A stretch of DNA of 64,000 nt from Sinomonas sp. ASV486 (GCF_030908215.1 NZ_JAVFJK010000001.1:310001-374000), one strand, 5' to 3'. Positions 19,689 through 29,045 are shown, counted from the first letter of the stretch. Notes: generated from the sequence alone by a model not told the origin. Numbers and translations are program-made.

Positions 19689-19696
19689 GGTGCTCC

Positions 19697-20623
19697 TCAC
19701 TTGACGCGGTCGGCGTTGATGCGCTCTACGAGCGCGGTCAGCTCGGAAAGCTCGGTGTCGGTGAGGTCCTGCAGCGGCGGGCGCACGGGGCCGGCAGGGC
19801 GGCCGATGGCGCGCAGGCCCGCCTTGATGATGGACACGCCGTAGCCATTGCGGCGGTCGCGGATGTCGAGGTACGGCAGGAAGAAGTCGTTGATCTTCCG
19901 GTAGACGCTCGCAGCGTCCTTGGCCCGCACGTCCTGGTAGAACCCGACGGCGAACTCCGGGATGAAGTTGAAGATGGCCGAGGAGTAGGTCGTGAAGCCG
20001 AGCTCGAGGTACGGCAGGGCCACGGTCTCCGCCGTCGGGAGGCCGCCGATGTACGTGAGCCGGTCGCCGAGGGTCGCGTAGATCTTCACCATCGCATTGA
20101 GGTCCCCGACGCCGTCTTTGAAGGCCACAAGGGTGGGCAACTCGGCGGCGAGCTTGTCCAGAGTCGTGGCGTCGAGGCGCGCGTTGGCGCGGTTGTAGAA
20201 GACGACGCCGAGGTCGGTCGCCTCCGCGACGGCGCGCACATGGGCCGCGAGGCCCTCCTGGTCCGACTCCGTCAGGTACGGCGGCATGAGGAAGATCCCA
20301 TCGGCCCCCGCGGCAGCGGCGGCCTTGGCCTGGGCGACGGCGTTGACGGTCGCCCCGGTGGCCGGTGCCAGCACGGGGACCCTGCCCCCGACCTCGGCGA
20401 CGGCCGCGCGGACGAGGGTGTCCGTCTCGGAGTCGGTCAGGGAGAAGCCTTCGCCGGTGCCACCGCCGGCGAACAGGCCCGCCACGGGCCACTCGGCCAG
20501 CCACGCCATGTGCTCGCGGAACCGGCCCTCGTCGAGGGCGAGGTCAGCGGTGAACGGGGTGACGGGGAATGAGAGCAGCCCGCTGCCGATTGCTGCGGCG
20601 AGCTCTGCGGGTTCGGTGGCCAT
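19697..20623 (-). CDS. kdgD: 5-dehydro-4-deoxyglucarate dehydratase
   Basis: A class I aldolase-family (DapA-like) enzyme that dehydrates and decarboxylates 5-dehydro-4-deoxy-D-glucarate to 2,5-dioxopentanoate. 308 residues: [31 protein letters not shown], the tyrosine block [12 protein letters not shown], and the Schiff-base lysine in [18 protein letters not shown]. The ATG at 20623 is the first gene of the catabolic operon. The region upstream carries a palindrome also seen before the lysR-MFS genes. Confidence 0.95.
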   Translation of the reverse strand: MATEPAELAAAIGSGLLSFPVTPFTADLALDEGRFREHMAWLAEWPVAGLFAGGGTGEGFSLTDSETDTLVRAAVAEVGGRVPVLAPATGATVNAVAQAKAAAAAGADGIFLMPPYLTESDQEGLAAHVRAVAEATDLGVVFYNRANARLDATTLDKLAAELPTLVAFKDGVGDLNAMVKIYATLGDRLTYIGGLPTAETVALPYLELGFTTYSSAIFNFIPEFAVGFYQDVRAKDAASVYRKINDFFLPYLDIRDRRNGYGVSIIKAGLRAIGRPAGPVRPPLQDLTDTELSELTALVERINADRVK

Positions 20624-20664
20624 GGGTCTCCTTCGATCGGGCGTCCCACTCAGACTAGGAGCCG

Positions 20665-20706
20665 CGAATCATGCAAGTCCAAGACTCTCTTTGCATCGAG
20701 TGATTC
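20665..20706. promoter_or_regulatory. Candidate LysR site upstream of kdgD
   Basis: CGAATCATGCA at 20665-20675 recurs exactly at 21666-21676 in the lysR/MFS divergent region. Within the site, ATGCAA (20671-20676) and TTGCAT (20691-20696) form a dyad, as do the outer GAATCA and TGATTC. It lies 42-84 nt upstream of the kdgD start. Confidence 0.55.
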
Positions 20707-20716
20707 CCGAATGGCA

Positions 20717-21631
20717 TCAGCTGAAGGCGCTCTCCCGGAGCACTCGGACCACCCGTCGGAGGGCAGGCGTCTCGGCGATGGTGCGCCAGCATGCGTGGAG
20801 CTCGACGACGTCCGGTGCCACCCCCTCGAGCGGCCGGAACACGACGTTGCGGAAGTGCAGCGACGAGGCCGAGGCCGGCACAAGCGCGACTCCGCGGCCG
20901 GCGTCGACCAGCGCGACCATGCTCGGAATCTGGGTGATGTACTGCACCGAGTCCAGCGCGAGGTTCCCCACGAGTCCGGAGGCCAGGTTGTGGAAGTACG
21001 CCGCCGACGTCGGCGAGTACATGAGCAGGTGGGCGTTCGCGAGGGCACTCAGGGCGACCGGCGCGCCGTCGTGCGCCGAGCCCCCCACGGTGCCGGCTGC
21101 GCCGAACGGCCCGTCCGCGGGCGCGGCGAGGACGAGCGCCTCGCGGTGCACAGCGAACGATTCGTAGCCGGGCAGGTCCACGGGCGGGCGCAGGAGGGCG
21201 AGGTCCAGCTCGCCGTGCTCGAGCGCCTCGATCTGCTCACTGCTGACCATCTCGCGCAGGCTCAGGTGCACGCCGGGGACCTCGCGCTCGACGGTGGCGA
21301 GCGCGACGTCGACGACGTTGAGCGCCGCCGTGGCCGTGAACCCCAGCCGGACGGTTCCCGTGAGGCCGGCGGCCGCGCGGCGGGCCGCCGTCGGGAGGGC
21401 CTCCGCGTGGGCGAGCAGTGCCCGCGCCTGGACGAGCGTCGTCTCCCCGGCGGGCGTCAGCCTGACCGAGCGGTTGTTGCGCTCGAGCAGTTCCGCGCCG
21501 ATCGCGGCCTCGAGCCGCTGGATCTGGCGACTCAGCGGGGGCTGGGTCATGTGGAGCCGCTCGGCGGCGCGGCCGAAGTGGAGCTCTTCGGCGACGGCGA
21601 CGAAGCAGCGCAGCTGGTCGAGGGAGAACAT
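20717..21631 (-). CDS. LysR-family regulator of the glucarate cluster
   Basis: 304 residues. The N-terminal HTH is typical (MFSLDQLRCFVAVAEELHFGRAAERLHMTQPPLSRQIQRLEAAIGAELLERNNR). The C-terminal effector domain follows from about residue 90 (GTVRLGFTATAALNVVDVAL). LysR proteins bind T-N11-A-type dyads and respond to a pathway metabolite, here plausibly glucarate or a derivative. The gene sits between kdgD (same strand) and a divergent MFS gene, and a shared motif occurs in both control regions. Effector identity is inference from context. Confidence 0.9.
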   Translation of the reverse strand: MFSLDQLRCFVAVAEELHFGRAAERLHMTQPPLSRQIQRLEAAIGAELLERNNRSVRLTPAGETTLVQARALLAHAEALPTAARRAAAGLTGTVRLGFTATAALNVVDVALATVEREVPGVHLSLREMVSSEQIEALEHGELDLALLRPPVDLPGYESFAVHREALVLAAPADGPFGAAGTVGGSAHDGAPVALSALANAHLLMYSPTSAAYFHNLASGLVGNLALDSVQYITQIPSMVALVDAGRGVALVPASASSLHFRNVVFRPLEGVAPDVVELHACWRTIAETPALRRVVRVLRESAFS

Positions 21632-21664
21632 TGCGCCATCCTAGCCAGTGATGCCGTGACGGTA

Positions 21665-21690
21665 TCGAATCATGCAGAAATAGTGTTCGA
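21665..21690. promoter_or_regulatory. Candidate LysR site in the lysR-MFS divergent region
   Basis: TCGAATCATGCA at the left and TTCGA at the right form TCGAA-N16-TTCGA. The left half repeats the kdgD-upstream motif exactly. It lies 34 nt upstream of lysR and about 90 nt upstream of the transporter start. Confidence 0.5.
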
Positions 21691-21781
21691 CTCAGCGTGA
21701 TGCGGGCCATACCTTCAAGGGGTACCCATCACTTCATCCGCGAGGCGGTCGCCGCTGACCGTCGTCAGGAGAACACCCATC

Positions 21782-23125
21782 ATGGCAAGCACCCCCCTCG
21801 CCGAAGCACCCTCACCAGTGCTCGCGTCTGCCGCCCGCAAGGTCATGGCCCGGCTGCTGCCGGTGCTCGTGATCGCCTTCATCATCAACTACATCGACCG
21901 GGTCAACGTGGGCTTCGTCGCCTCGCACCTCAAGACCGACCTCGGCATCGGCGCCGCCGCCTACGGTCTCGGGGCGGGGCTGTTCTTCGTCGGGTACGCG
22001 GTGTTCGAGGTGCCCTCGAACATGCTCCTGCACAAGTTCGGCGCGAAGGTCTGGATCACCCGCATCATGATCACGTGGGGCATCGTTGCTGCCGCGATGG
22101 CCCTCACGACCAACGAGGCCGTCTTCTACATCCTGCGCTTCCTCCTGGGCGTGGCCGAGGCTGGGTTCTTCCCGGGCTGCGTCCTCTACATCGCCACGTG
22201 GCTTCCTGCCGCCTACCGCGGCAAGGCCATGGCCATCCTGCTCACGGGCTCCGCCGTCGCGTCGATCATCGCTGGGCCGATCACGGGCGGCCTGCTCATG
22301 ATCTCCGGCGGCGGCCTCCACGGCTGGCAGTGGATGTTCATCATCGAGGGCCTCGCCGCCGTGGTCCTCTCCGCTGTGACCTGGTTCGCGCTCGTCAACT
22401 CGCCCGAGAAGGCCAAGTGGCTCAGCGACCCAGAGCGCGCTGCCCTGCGCACCGAGCTCGACGCCGAGCAGACCGACCGCGAGGATGCTCAGGGCGGCAA
22501 GGTCTCCGTGTGGAAGCTCCTCGCCGACACCCAGATCCTGCTCTTCTGCTTCATCTACTTCGCGATCCAGCTCGTGATCTACGCCGCGACATTCTGGCTG
22601 CCCACGATCATCAAGCAGATGGGCAAGATGGACGACTTCCAGGTTGGCCTCTGGAACACCATCCCGTGGGTCATCGCGATCATCGCCATGTACGTCTTCG
22701 CTGGTCTCGCCTCGAAGCGCCCCGTCTACCAGCGCTGGGTCGCGTTCGCCCTTGTCCTCGCGTCGATCGGCATGTTCGTCTCGACGATCGGCGGCCCCGT
22801 GATCATGTACATCGGCATCTGCATCGCCGCGCTCGGGTTCAAGTCCGCGTCCTCGCTGTTCTGGCCCATCCCGCAGTCCTACTTCGACGTCCGCATCGCG
22901 GCGGCCGGCATCGCGCTCATCAACTCGATCGGCAATCTGGGCGGCTTCGTGGCCCCGAGCGTCTTCGGGTACCTTCAGCAGACCACCGGCTCGGTGGTCG
23001 GGGGTCTGTACGGGCTTGCGGTCTCCTCGATCGTGGCCGCCGGGGTGGTGCTCGCGTTGCGGATGAAGACGCGCAAGGCACCGGTCGGCGCCCCCGTGGC
23101 GATTGACCCGGTTTCCTCGCGTTAG
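21782..23125 (+). CDS. MFS transporter, probable glucarate/galactarate symporter
   Basis: 447 residues and about 12 hydrophobic helices. It resembles the anion:cation symporter family (GudP/phthalate type): VIAFIINYIDRVNVGFVASHLKTDLGIGAAAYGLGAGLFFVGYAVFEVPSNMLLHKFGAKVWITRIMITWGI carries the family's N-terminal signature with helix 1 acidic and basic residues. CAGGAG precedes the ATG. Position opposite lysR and next to the glucarate genes supports aldarate uptake; the exact substrate is inferred. Confidence 0.88.
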   Translation: MASTPLAEAPSPVLASAARKVMARLLPVLVIAFIINYIDRVNVGFVASHLKTDLGIGAAAYGLGAGLFFVGYAVFEVPSNMLLHKFGAKVWITRIMITWGIVAAAMALTTNEAVFYILRFLLGVAEAGFFPGCVLYIATWLPAAYRGKAMAILLTGSAVASIIAGPITGGLLMISGGGLHGWQWMFIIEGLAAVVLSAVTWFALVNSPEKAKWLSDPERAALRTELDAEQTDREDAQGGKVSVWKLLADTQILLFCFIYFAIQLVIYAATFWLPTIIKQMGKMDDFQVGLWNTIPWVIAIIAMYVFAGLASKRPVYQRWVAFALVLASIGMFVSTIGGPVIMYIGICIAALGFKSASSLFWPIPQSYFDVRIAAAGIALINSIGNLGGFVAPSVFGYLQQTTGSVVGGLYGLAVSSIVAAGVVLALRMKTRKAPVGAPVAIDPVSSR

Positions 23126-23212
23126 CCCGGGTTCCGCGGCGGGCCTCCCGTCCGGGGGCGTCCGTGCGTTCCTCCCCAGACTTTGGACCGTCGGTCCCCT
23201 TCACGGTGGGCT

Positions 23213-23236
23213 CGAGGCCCGAGATTCCGGGCCTCG
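23213..23236. terminator. Hairpin downstream of the MFS gene
   Basis: CGAGGCCCG pairs with CGGGCCTCG (9 bp, 6-nt loop) 88 nt after the transporter stop. No T tract follows. The 23126-23450 gap contains no convincing gene; it holds this hairpin, an inverted repeat and two iterons. Confidence 0.5.
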
Positions 23237-23328
23237 GTGACGACGTGGGGTGATCGTTGAAGACTGAAGCTGGGGAGTTCGGTACGCGTGAGGCCCCGTG
23301 TGCCGCCGGGTGTGCGACCACTACCCAT

Positions 23329-23402
23329 CTGGAGGTCATGTCCTGATGGTCTTTGCCAGGACATTAGCCAACCGGATGTGACTCCCAGGACGTGACCTCC
23401 AG
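23329..23402. repeat. 17-bp inverted repeat with GGTCAYGTCC core
   Basis: CTGGAGGTCATGTCCTG (23329-23345) and CAGGACGTGACCTCCAG (23386-23402) are inverted copies matching at 16 of 17 positions, 40 nt apart. A second CAGGACAT inside the loop (from 23357) can pair with the left arm instead, so two hairpins compete. Confidence 0.75.
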
Positions 23403-23417
23403 ACTTGCGGCGCAGGG

Positions 23418-23459
23418 GTGATTTCGGCGTCAGGGGAGGTGATCTCGGCGTCAGGGGAG
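23418..23459 (+). repeat. 21-bp GTGAC iterons 3' of mshA (2 units)
   Basis: GTGATTTCGGCGTCAGGGG at 23418 and GTGATCTCGGCGTCAGGGG at 23439, spaced 21 nt. They run into the mshA stop at 23451. Together with the inverted repeat before them they occupy the MFS-mshA convergent gap. Confidence 0.8.
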
Positions 23460-24737
23460 GCGGACGGCCGCCTCGTCGTGCTCCCTGGCGCTCGGCCCTG
23501 CGTTCGTCCCGGCGAACTCGTGGAGCGCCGTGCGGTAGGCGGCGCGCGTTCCTTCGGCGGTCTGCTCCCAGCCGAACCGCTCGGCATAGATCGAGGCGGC
23601 GCGGCCGAGGTCCCAGCGGGTCTGGGGGTCGTCGTGCAGCTGTTCGAGCACGGCCGCCCAGGTCGAGGGCTCGTGCCCGTCGACGAGGAACCCCGTGCGC
23701 CCGTCGCACACGGCCTGGGTGAGCCCACCGACCCGTGCCGCCACGACGGGCGTCCCGCAGGCCTGGGCCTCAAGGGCAACGAGCCCGAATGACTCCGAGA
23801 AGCTGGGCATCGCCACGACGTCGGCCGCGCGGAACCAGTCCGCGAGATCCTCGGCGGGCACGGGCGGCAGCCGGCGTACCACTCCGCCGAGCCCCTCACC
23901 GAGCGCGAGCACGTCGAGGTCGAGGCCCGCCGATCCGCTCGTCGCCCCGACGATCGTGACGCGCAGCGGGATGTCGGGCCGACGCCGCCGCAGCTCGCCA
24001 GCGGCCTCGACAAGGATCTGGGGCCCCTTGAGCCGCTGGATCCTGCCCGCGAAGAGGACATGGAATTCGCTGGTCCCCACGCCTGCGCCGAGCCGCGAAC
24101 GGGTCCTGAACGCGGGCCGGAACACGGACAGGTCCACGCCGGGGGAGACCACGTCGATCCGGTCGTCGTCGACGCCGTAGTGCCGCAGGAGCTCGTCCCG
24201 CTCGGCGGAGGTGTTGGCCGTGAACCGGGTGGCCTCGTCCGCCAGCCGCTGCTCGCCGCGCTCGCGGTTGCTGGGCTCCGGCACGTCGCCGGCGGCGAGA
24301 TGGAGGTTCTTGACCCGGGCCATCGTGTGCATCGTGTGGACGAGCGGCACACCCAGATCGCGGGCGGCCTCAAGGCCCGCAAGCCCCGAGACCCAGTAGT
24401 GGCTGTGGACGACGCGCGGCACAGCTCCAGCGCCCTGCATCCGGGTGAGCATCGCGGCCGCGAACTCGTCGACGAGCGGAGGCATCTGCTCCTTGGCGAG
24501 CCGCCGGCGGGGCCCGGCCTGGAGGTGGTGCACGACGACGCCCTCGGCGAGCCTCACTGCGTCCGGCTGGTCCGGCGCTGTGGCACGCGTGTAGATGTCC
24601 ACGCCGACGCCTCCGGCCGCAAGCGCCCTTGCGAGCTGCGAGACGTACACGTTCATCCCGCCCGCGTCCCCGGCTCCCGGCTGCTCGAGGGGGGACGTGT
24701 GGAGGGAGATCATCGCCACGCGGTCATGGTGCTGCAC
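23451..24737 (-). CDS. mshA: D-inositol-3-phosphate glycosyltransferase MshA
   Basis: A GT4 retaining glycosyltransferase that joins UDP-GlcNAc to 1L-inositol 3-phosphate, the first committed step of mycothiol synthesis. 428 residues: MISLHTSPLEQPGAGDAGGMNVYVSQLARAL at the N terminus, HSHYWVSGLAGLEAARDL, HTMHTMARVKN, and the C-terminal nucleotide-sugar motif PSFSESFGLVALEAQACGTPVVA. The listed start is a GTG whose ribosome site (GGGAAG) is very close. The ATG eight codons on (MISLHTS) is possible, but relatives have a few residues before it. It depends on the ino1 product. Confidence 0.93.
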   Translation of the reverse strand: MQHHDRVAMISLHTSPLEQPGAGDAGGMNVYVSQLARALAAGGVGVDIYTRATAPDQPDAVRLAEGVVVHHLQAGPRRRLAKEQMPPLVDEFAAAMLTRMQGAGAVPRVVHSHYWVSGLAGLEAARDLGVPLVHTMHTMARVKNLHLAAGDVPEPSNRERGEQRLADEATRFTANTSAERDELLRHYGVDDDRIDVVSPGVDLSVFRPAFRTRSRLGAGVGTSEFHVLFAGRIQRLKGPQILVEAAGELRRRRPDIPLRVTIVGATSGSAGLDLDVLALGEGLGGVVRRLPPVPAEDLADWFRAADVVAMPSFSESFGLVALEAQACGTPVVAARVGGLTQAVCDGRTGFLVDGHEPSTWAAVLEQLHDDPQTRWDLGRAASIYAERFGWEQTAEGTRAAYRTALHEFAGTNAGPSAREHDEAAVRLP

Positions 24738-24873
24738 CTTCCCTAGGCTACGTGTCCGCGGCGGGGCGGGTCCTCACGGGCGCCACCGCAGGCGTCCCAC
24801 CGGCGCCTCGACAGGCGCGGTCCCCGCGGGCGGCGACCGGGCGGCGTCGTGCGCCGCGAGTAGACTCGGGGGC

Positions 24874-26061
24874 GTGACTTTCGAGCCCGCCCCCCTCTCC
24901 TCCAGTGTGCCCACCACCCGTCTGTCGCGTCTGCCGGAACGCGCCGCCGTCGTGGACCTCGACGCGATCCGGCACAACGTCCGCGTGATCCGCAAGGTCG
25001 CGGAGCCCGCCAGGCTCATGGCCGTGGTGAAGGCGGACGGCTACGGCCACGGTTCCGTGGAGGTGGCGCGGGCCGCGCTGGCGGCAGGTGCCTCGTGGCT
25101 CGGCGTGGCGCATATCAGTGAGGCGCTCACGCTGCGCGCTGCTGGCATCGATGCACCGATTCTCGCGTGGCTCCACACGCCCGACTCGAACTTTTCAGCG
25201 GCGGTCGCCGCCGGGATCGACCTGGGCTGCTCGGGCTGGGAGCTCGAGGCGATCGTCGCGGCAGCTCGCGAGCAGGAGCGGCCGGCGCGGGTGCACCTCA
25301 AGATCGACACCGGGCTCGGGCGCAACGGCGCGCCTGCGGACCGGTGGGAGGCGGTGGTCGGCGAGGCCGTCCAGTACCAGGACGAGGGGCTCCTCCGCGT
25401 CGCCGGCGTGTTCAGCCACTTCGCCGTCGCGGACGAGCCCGAGCGCCCGGAGACCGATCTCCAGCTCGATGCTTTCCGTGAGGCCATCGCGCTCGCCGAG
25501 GACGCTGGCTGCGACCTCGAGGTACGGCACATCGCCAACTCGCCGGCGGTCTTCTCGCGCCCGGACAGCCACTTCGACCTCGTACGCGCCGGGATCTCGG
25601 TCTACGGGCTCTCACCGTTCGCGGACCAGACATCCGCGGACCTCGGGCTGCGCCCTGCCATGACCCTGCGCGCCACGCTCTCGCAGGCAAAGCGCGTCCC
25701 GGCGGAACAGGGCGTGAGCTACGGACTCTCGTACCGCACGTCATCCCCGAGCGCACTCGGACTCGTGCCGCTCGGCTACGCCGACGGCGTGCCGCGCACC
25801 TCCGAGGGCGGCCCGGTCCGGATCGCCGGTCGGACCTACCCGGTGGTGGGGCGAGTGGCGATGGACCAGATCGTGGTGGACCTCGGACCCGACGCCGACC
25901 CCGAGGCGTTCCGCGGTGCCGAAGCGGTCCTCTTCGGCACCGGCGATGACGGCGGGCCCACCGCCGACGACTGGGCCCGCGCCACCGGAACCATCAACTA
26001 CGAGATCGTCACGCGCATCAGCCCGCGCGTGCCCCGGGTCTACGAGGGCGAGGACGCATGA
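24874..26061 (+). CDS. alr: Alanine racemase
   Basis: A PLP-dependent enzyme making D-alanine for peptidoglycan. 395 residues. The PLP lysine is in AVVKADGYGHGS near the N terminus, the second catalytic base tyrosine in GVSYGLSYRT, and the C-terminal beta domain (GYADGVPR, GRVAMDQIVVDLG) is intact. I used the GTG at 24874, which puts ~20 residues before RAAVVDLDAIRHN. No strong ribosome site is visible there, so the exact start is uncertain. It begins a run of five genes (alr, tsaE, tsaB, rimI, tsaD) that all overlap by 4 nt. Confidence 0.95.
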   Translation: MTFEPAPLSSSVPTTRLSRLPERAAVVDLDAIRHNVRVIRKVAEPARLMAVVKADGYGHGSVEVARAALAAGASWLGVAHISEALTLRAAGIDAPILAWLHTPDSNFSAAVAAGIDLGCSGWELEAIVAAAREQERPARVHLKIDTGLGRNGAPADRWEAVVGEAVQYQDEGLLRVAGVFSHFAVADEPERPETDLQLDAFREAIALAEDAGCDLEVRHIANSPAVFSRPDSHFDLVRAGISVYGLSPFADQTSADLGLRPAMTLRATLSQAKRVPAEQGVSYGLSYRTSSPSALGLVPLGYADGVPRTSEGGPVRIAGRTYPVVGRVAMDQIVVDLGPDADPEAFRGAEAVLFGTGDDGGPTADDWARATGTINYEIVTRISPRVPRVYEGEDA

Positions 26062-26774
26062 GCGGGCCGTCGTCCACGAGCCTGCCCGAGTGGGAGATCG
26101 CGTTCGCGCCCACGACTGCGGAGCAGACCCAGGCGCTCGGCGCAGCCCTCGGAGCCGTGCTGTCCGCGGGGGACCTCGTGGTGCTCTCCGGCGAACTCGG
26201 CGCCGGCAAGACGACGTTCACCCAGGGCCTCGGCCAGGGGCTCGGCGTCCGCCCCGGGATTATCTCGCCCACCTTCGTGCTCGTGCGCATCCACCCCAAC
26301 CTCGTCCACGGGCCGCGGCCCGGCGGCCCCGATCTGGTCCATGTCGACGCGTACCGGCTCAGCGGCCCCGGCGAGGTCGCGGACCTGGACCTCGAGAACT
26401 GGGCGGACACTGCCGTCACGGTCGTCGAGTGGGGCCGCGGGCTCGTCGACGACCTCTCCGACAGCCGCCTCGACATCGAGATGCGGCGCCCCAGCGCCCC
26501 TCCCGCCGCTGCCGGGCCCACCCTGGACTTCGACACCGAGGACGACGACGAGCCGCGCCTGGTGCTGATCCGCGCCTTCGGTCCTCGGTGGGCCGGGCGG
26601 CCCGCGGTCCACTGGCCGGCCGTCGAACGGGTCGAGACCGGTGAGATCGGGCCCGGCGGCGCTGGGGTCGGGGTTTCGACTCCGCTTCGCCCCGCGCAGC
26701 CACCGGGGGACTCGGCTCGCACCCAGGGGGTTTCGCCTCAACCGCCAGCCGATGCCGCGGGAGACGCCCGGTGA
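26058..26774 (+). CDS. tsaE: tRNA t6A biosynthesis ATPase TsaE
   Basis: The ATPase subunit of the t6A37 machinery (with TsaB and TsaD). Walker A is at GELGAGKTTFTQGLGQGLG, switch-like SPTFVLVRIH and HVDAYRLSG follow, then VVEWGRGL. At 238 residues it is far longer than typical TsaE (~150-160). The last ~60 residues are low-complexity (GEIGPGGAGVGVSTPLRPAQPPGDSART...), and part of this is encoded by the dispersed element at 26671-26687. The ATG overlaps the alr stop. Confidence 0.92.
   Translation: MSGPSSTSLPEWEIAFAPTTAEQTQALGAALGAVLSAGDLVVLSGELGAGKTTFTQGLGQGLGVRPGIISPTFVLVRIHPNLVHGPRPGGPDLVHVDAYRLSGPGEVADLDLENWADTAVTVVEWGRGLVDDLSDSRLDIEMRRPSAPPAAAGPTLDFDTEDDDEPRLVLIRAFGPRWAGRPAVHWPAVERVETGEIGPGGAGVGVSTPLRPAQPPGDSARTQGVSPQPPADAAGDAR
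26671..26687 (+). repeat. Dispersed TTCGACTC element (copy in tsaE)
   Basis: GGGTTTCGACTCCGCTT, identical to the minus strand of 5166-5182 in treZ. It encodes the GVSTPL part of the TsaE tail. Confidence 0.65.
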
Positions 26775-27454
26775 TCGTCCTCGCCATCGACACCTCCGCG
26801 ATCGCCTCCGCGGCGCTCATCCGGTGCCACGAGTCATACAGCGACGCCGCGGTCCTCGCCTCGTTCGCGACCGAGGACACGAAGTCCCACGCCGAAGTGC
26901 TTGCGCCGGGGATTCGGGCGCTGGTGGCCGAGCAGGAGCTTACAGGGCCGGACATCGCCCGGATCGTGGTGGGAGTGGGACCCGGCCCGTTCACCGGTCT
27001 GCGCTCGGGAATCGCGACCGCGCGAGCGCTGGCCTTCGCGTGGTCCGTGCCGCTCGACGGCCTCATGAGCCTCGCGGCGCTCGCGTGGGACGTCGTCGAG
27101 GCCGGCGGCCCGGACTCTGAATTCGTCGTCGCGACGGACGCCCGGCGGAAGGAGCTCTACTGGGCTCGGTACGCCGCGGGCGGTGCGCTCCTCGACGGGC
27201 CGCACGTGAGTGCGCCCGGCGAGCTGCCGAGCCTGCCCGTCTACGGGGCGGGAGCGGGCCTCTACCCGGAGCAGCTCGCGGGGGCCGGCGCGCGCGCCGC
27301 GCCGGGGTTCGACTCGGCCCAGCCGACCGCGGCCTCCCTCGGCCTGGCCGCCGTGGCCCTCCTCGCCGCCGGCGTGGCCCTGCCCGACACGACGCCCCTG
27401 TATCTCCGGGAGTCCGACGCCCAGGTCCCGGGCCCGCGGAAGCGGGCGCTGTGA
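26771..27454 (+). CDS. tsaB: t6A complex dimerisation protein TsaB
   Basis: 227 residues of the ASKHA fold. It begins VIVLAIDTSAIASAALI and carries THE block KSHAEVLAPGIRAL plus the GVGPGPFTGLRSGIATARALAFAW motif typical of TsaB. TsaB lacks catalysis itself and scaffolds TsaD. The GTG start overlaps the TsaE stop (GTGA). The segment APGFDSAQPTAAS (about 177-189) is encoded by a copy of the dispersed TTCGACTC element. Confidence 0.93.
   Translation: MIVLAIDTSAIASAALIRCHESYSDAAVLASFATEDTKSHAEVLAPGIRALVAEQELTGPDIARIVVGVGPGPFTGLRSGIATARALAFAWSVPLDGLMSLAALAWDVVEAGGPDSEFVVATDARRKELYWARYAAGGALLDGPHVSAPGELPSLPVYGAGAGLYPEQLAGAGARAAPGFDSAQPTAASLGLAAVALLAAGVALPDTTPLYLRESDAQVPGPRKRAL
27305..27324 (+). 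repeat. Dispersed TTCGACTC element (copy in tsaB)
   Basis: GGGTTCGACTCGGCCCAGCC. It matches 61348-61367 at 19 of 20 bases; that copy lies between the TPR regulator and purC. In this frame it encodes GFDSAQP. Confidence 0.6.
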
Positions 27455-27969
27455 ACGTGAAGCTGCCCGCCGGCGTCGTTCTCCGCGACATGACCGAGGC
27501 CGACGTGCCCGCCGTGCACGCGCTTGAGCGCATCCTCTTCCCGGTCGACGCGTGGCCCGAGCAGATGTTCCGCGACGAGATCGCGCAGTCCGCGACGCGC
27601 CGGTACTACGTCGCCGAGGAGCCGGGGCCGGACGGACCCCGCATCGTGGCGTATGCCGGGCTCATGAGCCTTGAGCCGATAGCGGATGTCCAGACGATCG
27701 CCGTCGTGCCCGAGCGCGAAGGCCGGGGGATCGGCTCGGCGCTCCTGACCGAGCTCATCGACGAGGCCCGGCGTCGCGGCGCGGACGACGTGCTGCTCGA
27801 GGTCCGCGCCGACAACCCGCGGGCGCAGGGCCTCTATCGGCGTTTCGGCTTCAGCCACATCCACACCCGTCGGCGCTACTACCGCGACGGCGTCGACGCG
27901 CTCATCATGCAGCTGCCGCTCGCGGCGCCGGCGGGGGAGAGCCCTGCCGGGGAAGGGGAGAAGGAATGA
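27451..27969 (+). CDS. rimI: Ribosomal-protein-alanine N-acetyltransferase RimI
   Basis: A 172-residue GNAT acetyltransferase. The acetyl-CoA loop is visible as [53 protein letters not shown], with the last part being the usual motif B (NxxAxxLYxxxGF). RimI acetylates the N terminus of ribosomal protein S18. It is coupled by GTGA to tsaB and by ATGA to tsaD, an arrangement common in actinobacteria. Confidence 0.92.
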   Translation: MNVKLPAGVVLRDMTEADVPAVHALERILFPVDAWPEQMFRDEIAQSATRRYYVAEEPGPDGPRIVAYAGLMSLEPIADVQTIAVVPEREGRGIGSALLTELIDEARRRGADDVLLEVRADNPRAQGLYRRFGFSHIHTRRRYYRDGVDALIMQLPLAAPAGESPAGEGEKE

Positions 27970-29045
27970 GCAGCCGGGAGCCGCTGGTCCTAGGCATCGA
28001 GTCCTCGTGCGATGAGACGGGCGTGGGGATCGTCCGTGGAACCACGCTGCTTGCCAACACAGTCTCCTCCTCGATGGATGAGCACGTCCGCTTCGGGGGA
28101 GTCATCCCCGAGATCGCCTCTCGCGCCCACCTCGACGCGCTCATTCCCACGCTTCGGGAGGCCCTCGACACCGCGGGCGTGACCCTGGACGAGGTCGATG
28201 CCCTCGCCGTCACCTCCGGCCCAGGGCTCGCCGGGGCGCTCATGGTGGGCGTGTGCGGGGCCAAGGCTCTCGCCGTGGCAACAGGCAAGCCGCTCTACGC
28301 CGTCAACCACCTCGTGGCCCACGTGGGGGTAGGCCTTCTCGACGGCAGCGTCTACGGAGGCGAGCTGCCGCCGGACCTCGGCGCGCTCCTCGTCTCGGGC
28401 GGCCACACCGAGGTCCTGCGCGTGCGGAACATCGCGGGGGACGTCGAGCTGCTCGGCTCCACGATCGACGACGCCGCGGGCGAGGCCTATGACAAGGTGG
28501 CCCGGCTGCTCGGGCTCGGGTACCCCGGCGGCCCGGCCATCGACCGGCTCGCGCGCGAAGGCAACCCGAAGGCCATCCGCTTCCCGCGCGGGCTCACCCA
28601 GCCCAAGTACATGGGCAGCGCCGAAGAGCCGGGGCCGCACCGCTACGACTGGTCCTTCTCCGGTCTCAAGACCGCCGTGGCACGGTGCGTCGAGCAGTTC
28701 GAGGCTGCTGGGGAGCCGGTCCCTGTCGCCGACATCGCGGCGTCCTTTCAGGAAGCCGTCGTCGATGTGATCACGTCCAAGGCGATCCTCGCGTGCCGGG
28801 AGCACGGGATCAGCAGCCTGCTTCTGGGCGGAGGCGTCGCTGCCAATTCCCGGCTGCGCGAGCTCACGGCCCAGCGGTGCCGCGAGGCAGGCATCTCGCT
28901 CGCCGTGCCGTCGTTCTCGCTGTGCACGGACAACGGCGCGATGGTTGCCGCCCTCGCTGCACGGATCATCATGGACGGCCGGGAGCCCAGCGGCCTCGAG
29001 TTCGCGCCGGAGTCCTCCCTGCCCGTCACCACCGTGAGCGCGTAG
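27966..29045 (+). CDS. tsaD: tRNA N6-threonylcarbamoyltransferase TsaD
   Basis: The catalytic subunit that transfers threonylcarbamoyl to A37 of ANN-decoding tRNAs. 359 residues of the Kae1/ASKHA fold: [16 protein letters not shown], the metal ligands in NHLVAH (HxxxH), GGHTEVLRV, the glycine-rich [26 protein letters not shown], and [15 protein letters not shown]. The ATG overlaps rimI. It is the last gene of the run; the next gene is 175 nt away across an inverted repeat. Confidence 0.96.
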   Translation: MSSREPLVLGIESSCDETGVGIVRGTTLLANTVSSSMDEHVRFGGVIPEIASRAHLDALIPTLREALDTAGVTLDEVDALAVTSGPGLAGALMVGVCGAKALAVATGKPLYAVNHLVAHVGVGLLDGSVYGGELPPDLGALLVSGGHTEVLRVRNIAGDVELLGSTIDDAAGEAYDKVARLLGLGYPGGPAIDRLAREGNPKAIRFPRGLTQPKYMGSAEEPGPHRYDWSFSGLKTAVARCVEQFEAAGEPVPVADIAASFQEAVVDVITSKAILACREHGISSLLLGGGVAANSRLRELTAQRCREAGISLAVPSFSLCTDNGAMVAALAARIIMDGREPSGLEFAPESSLPVTTVSA

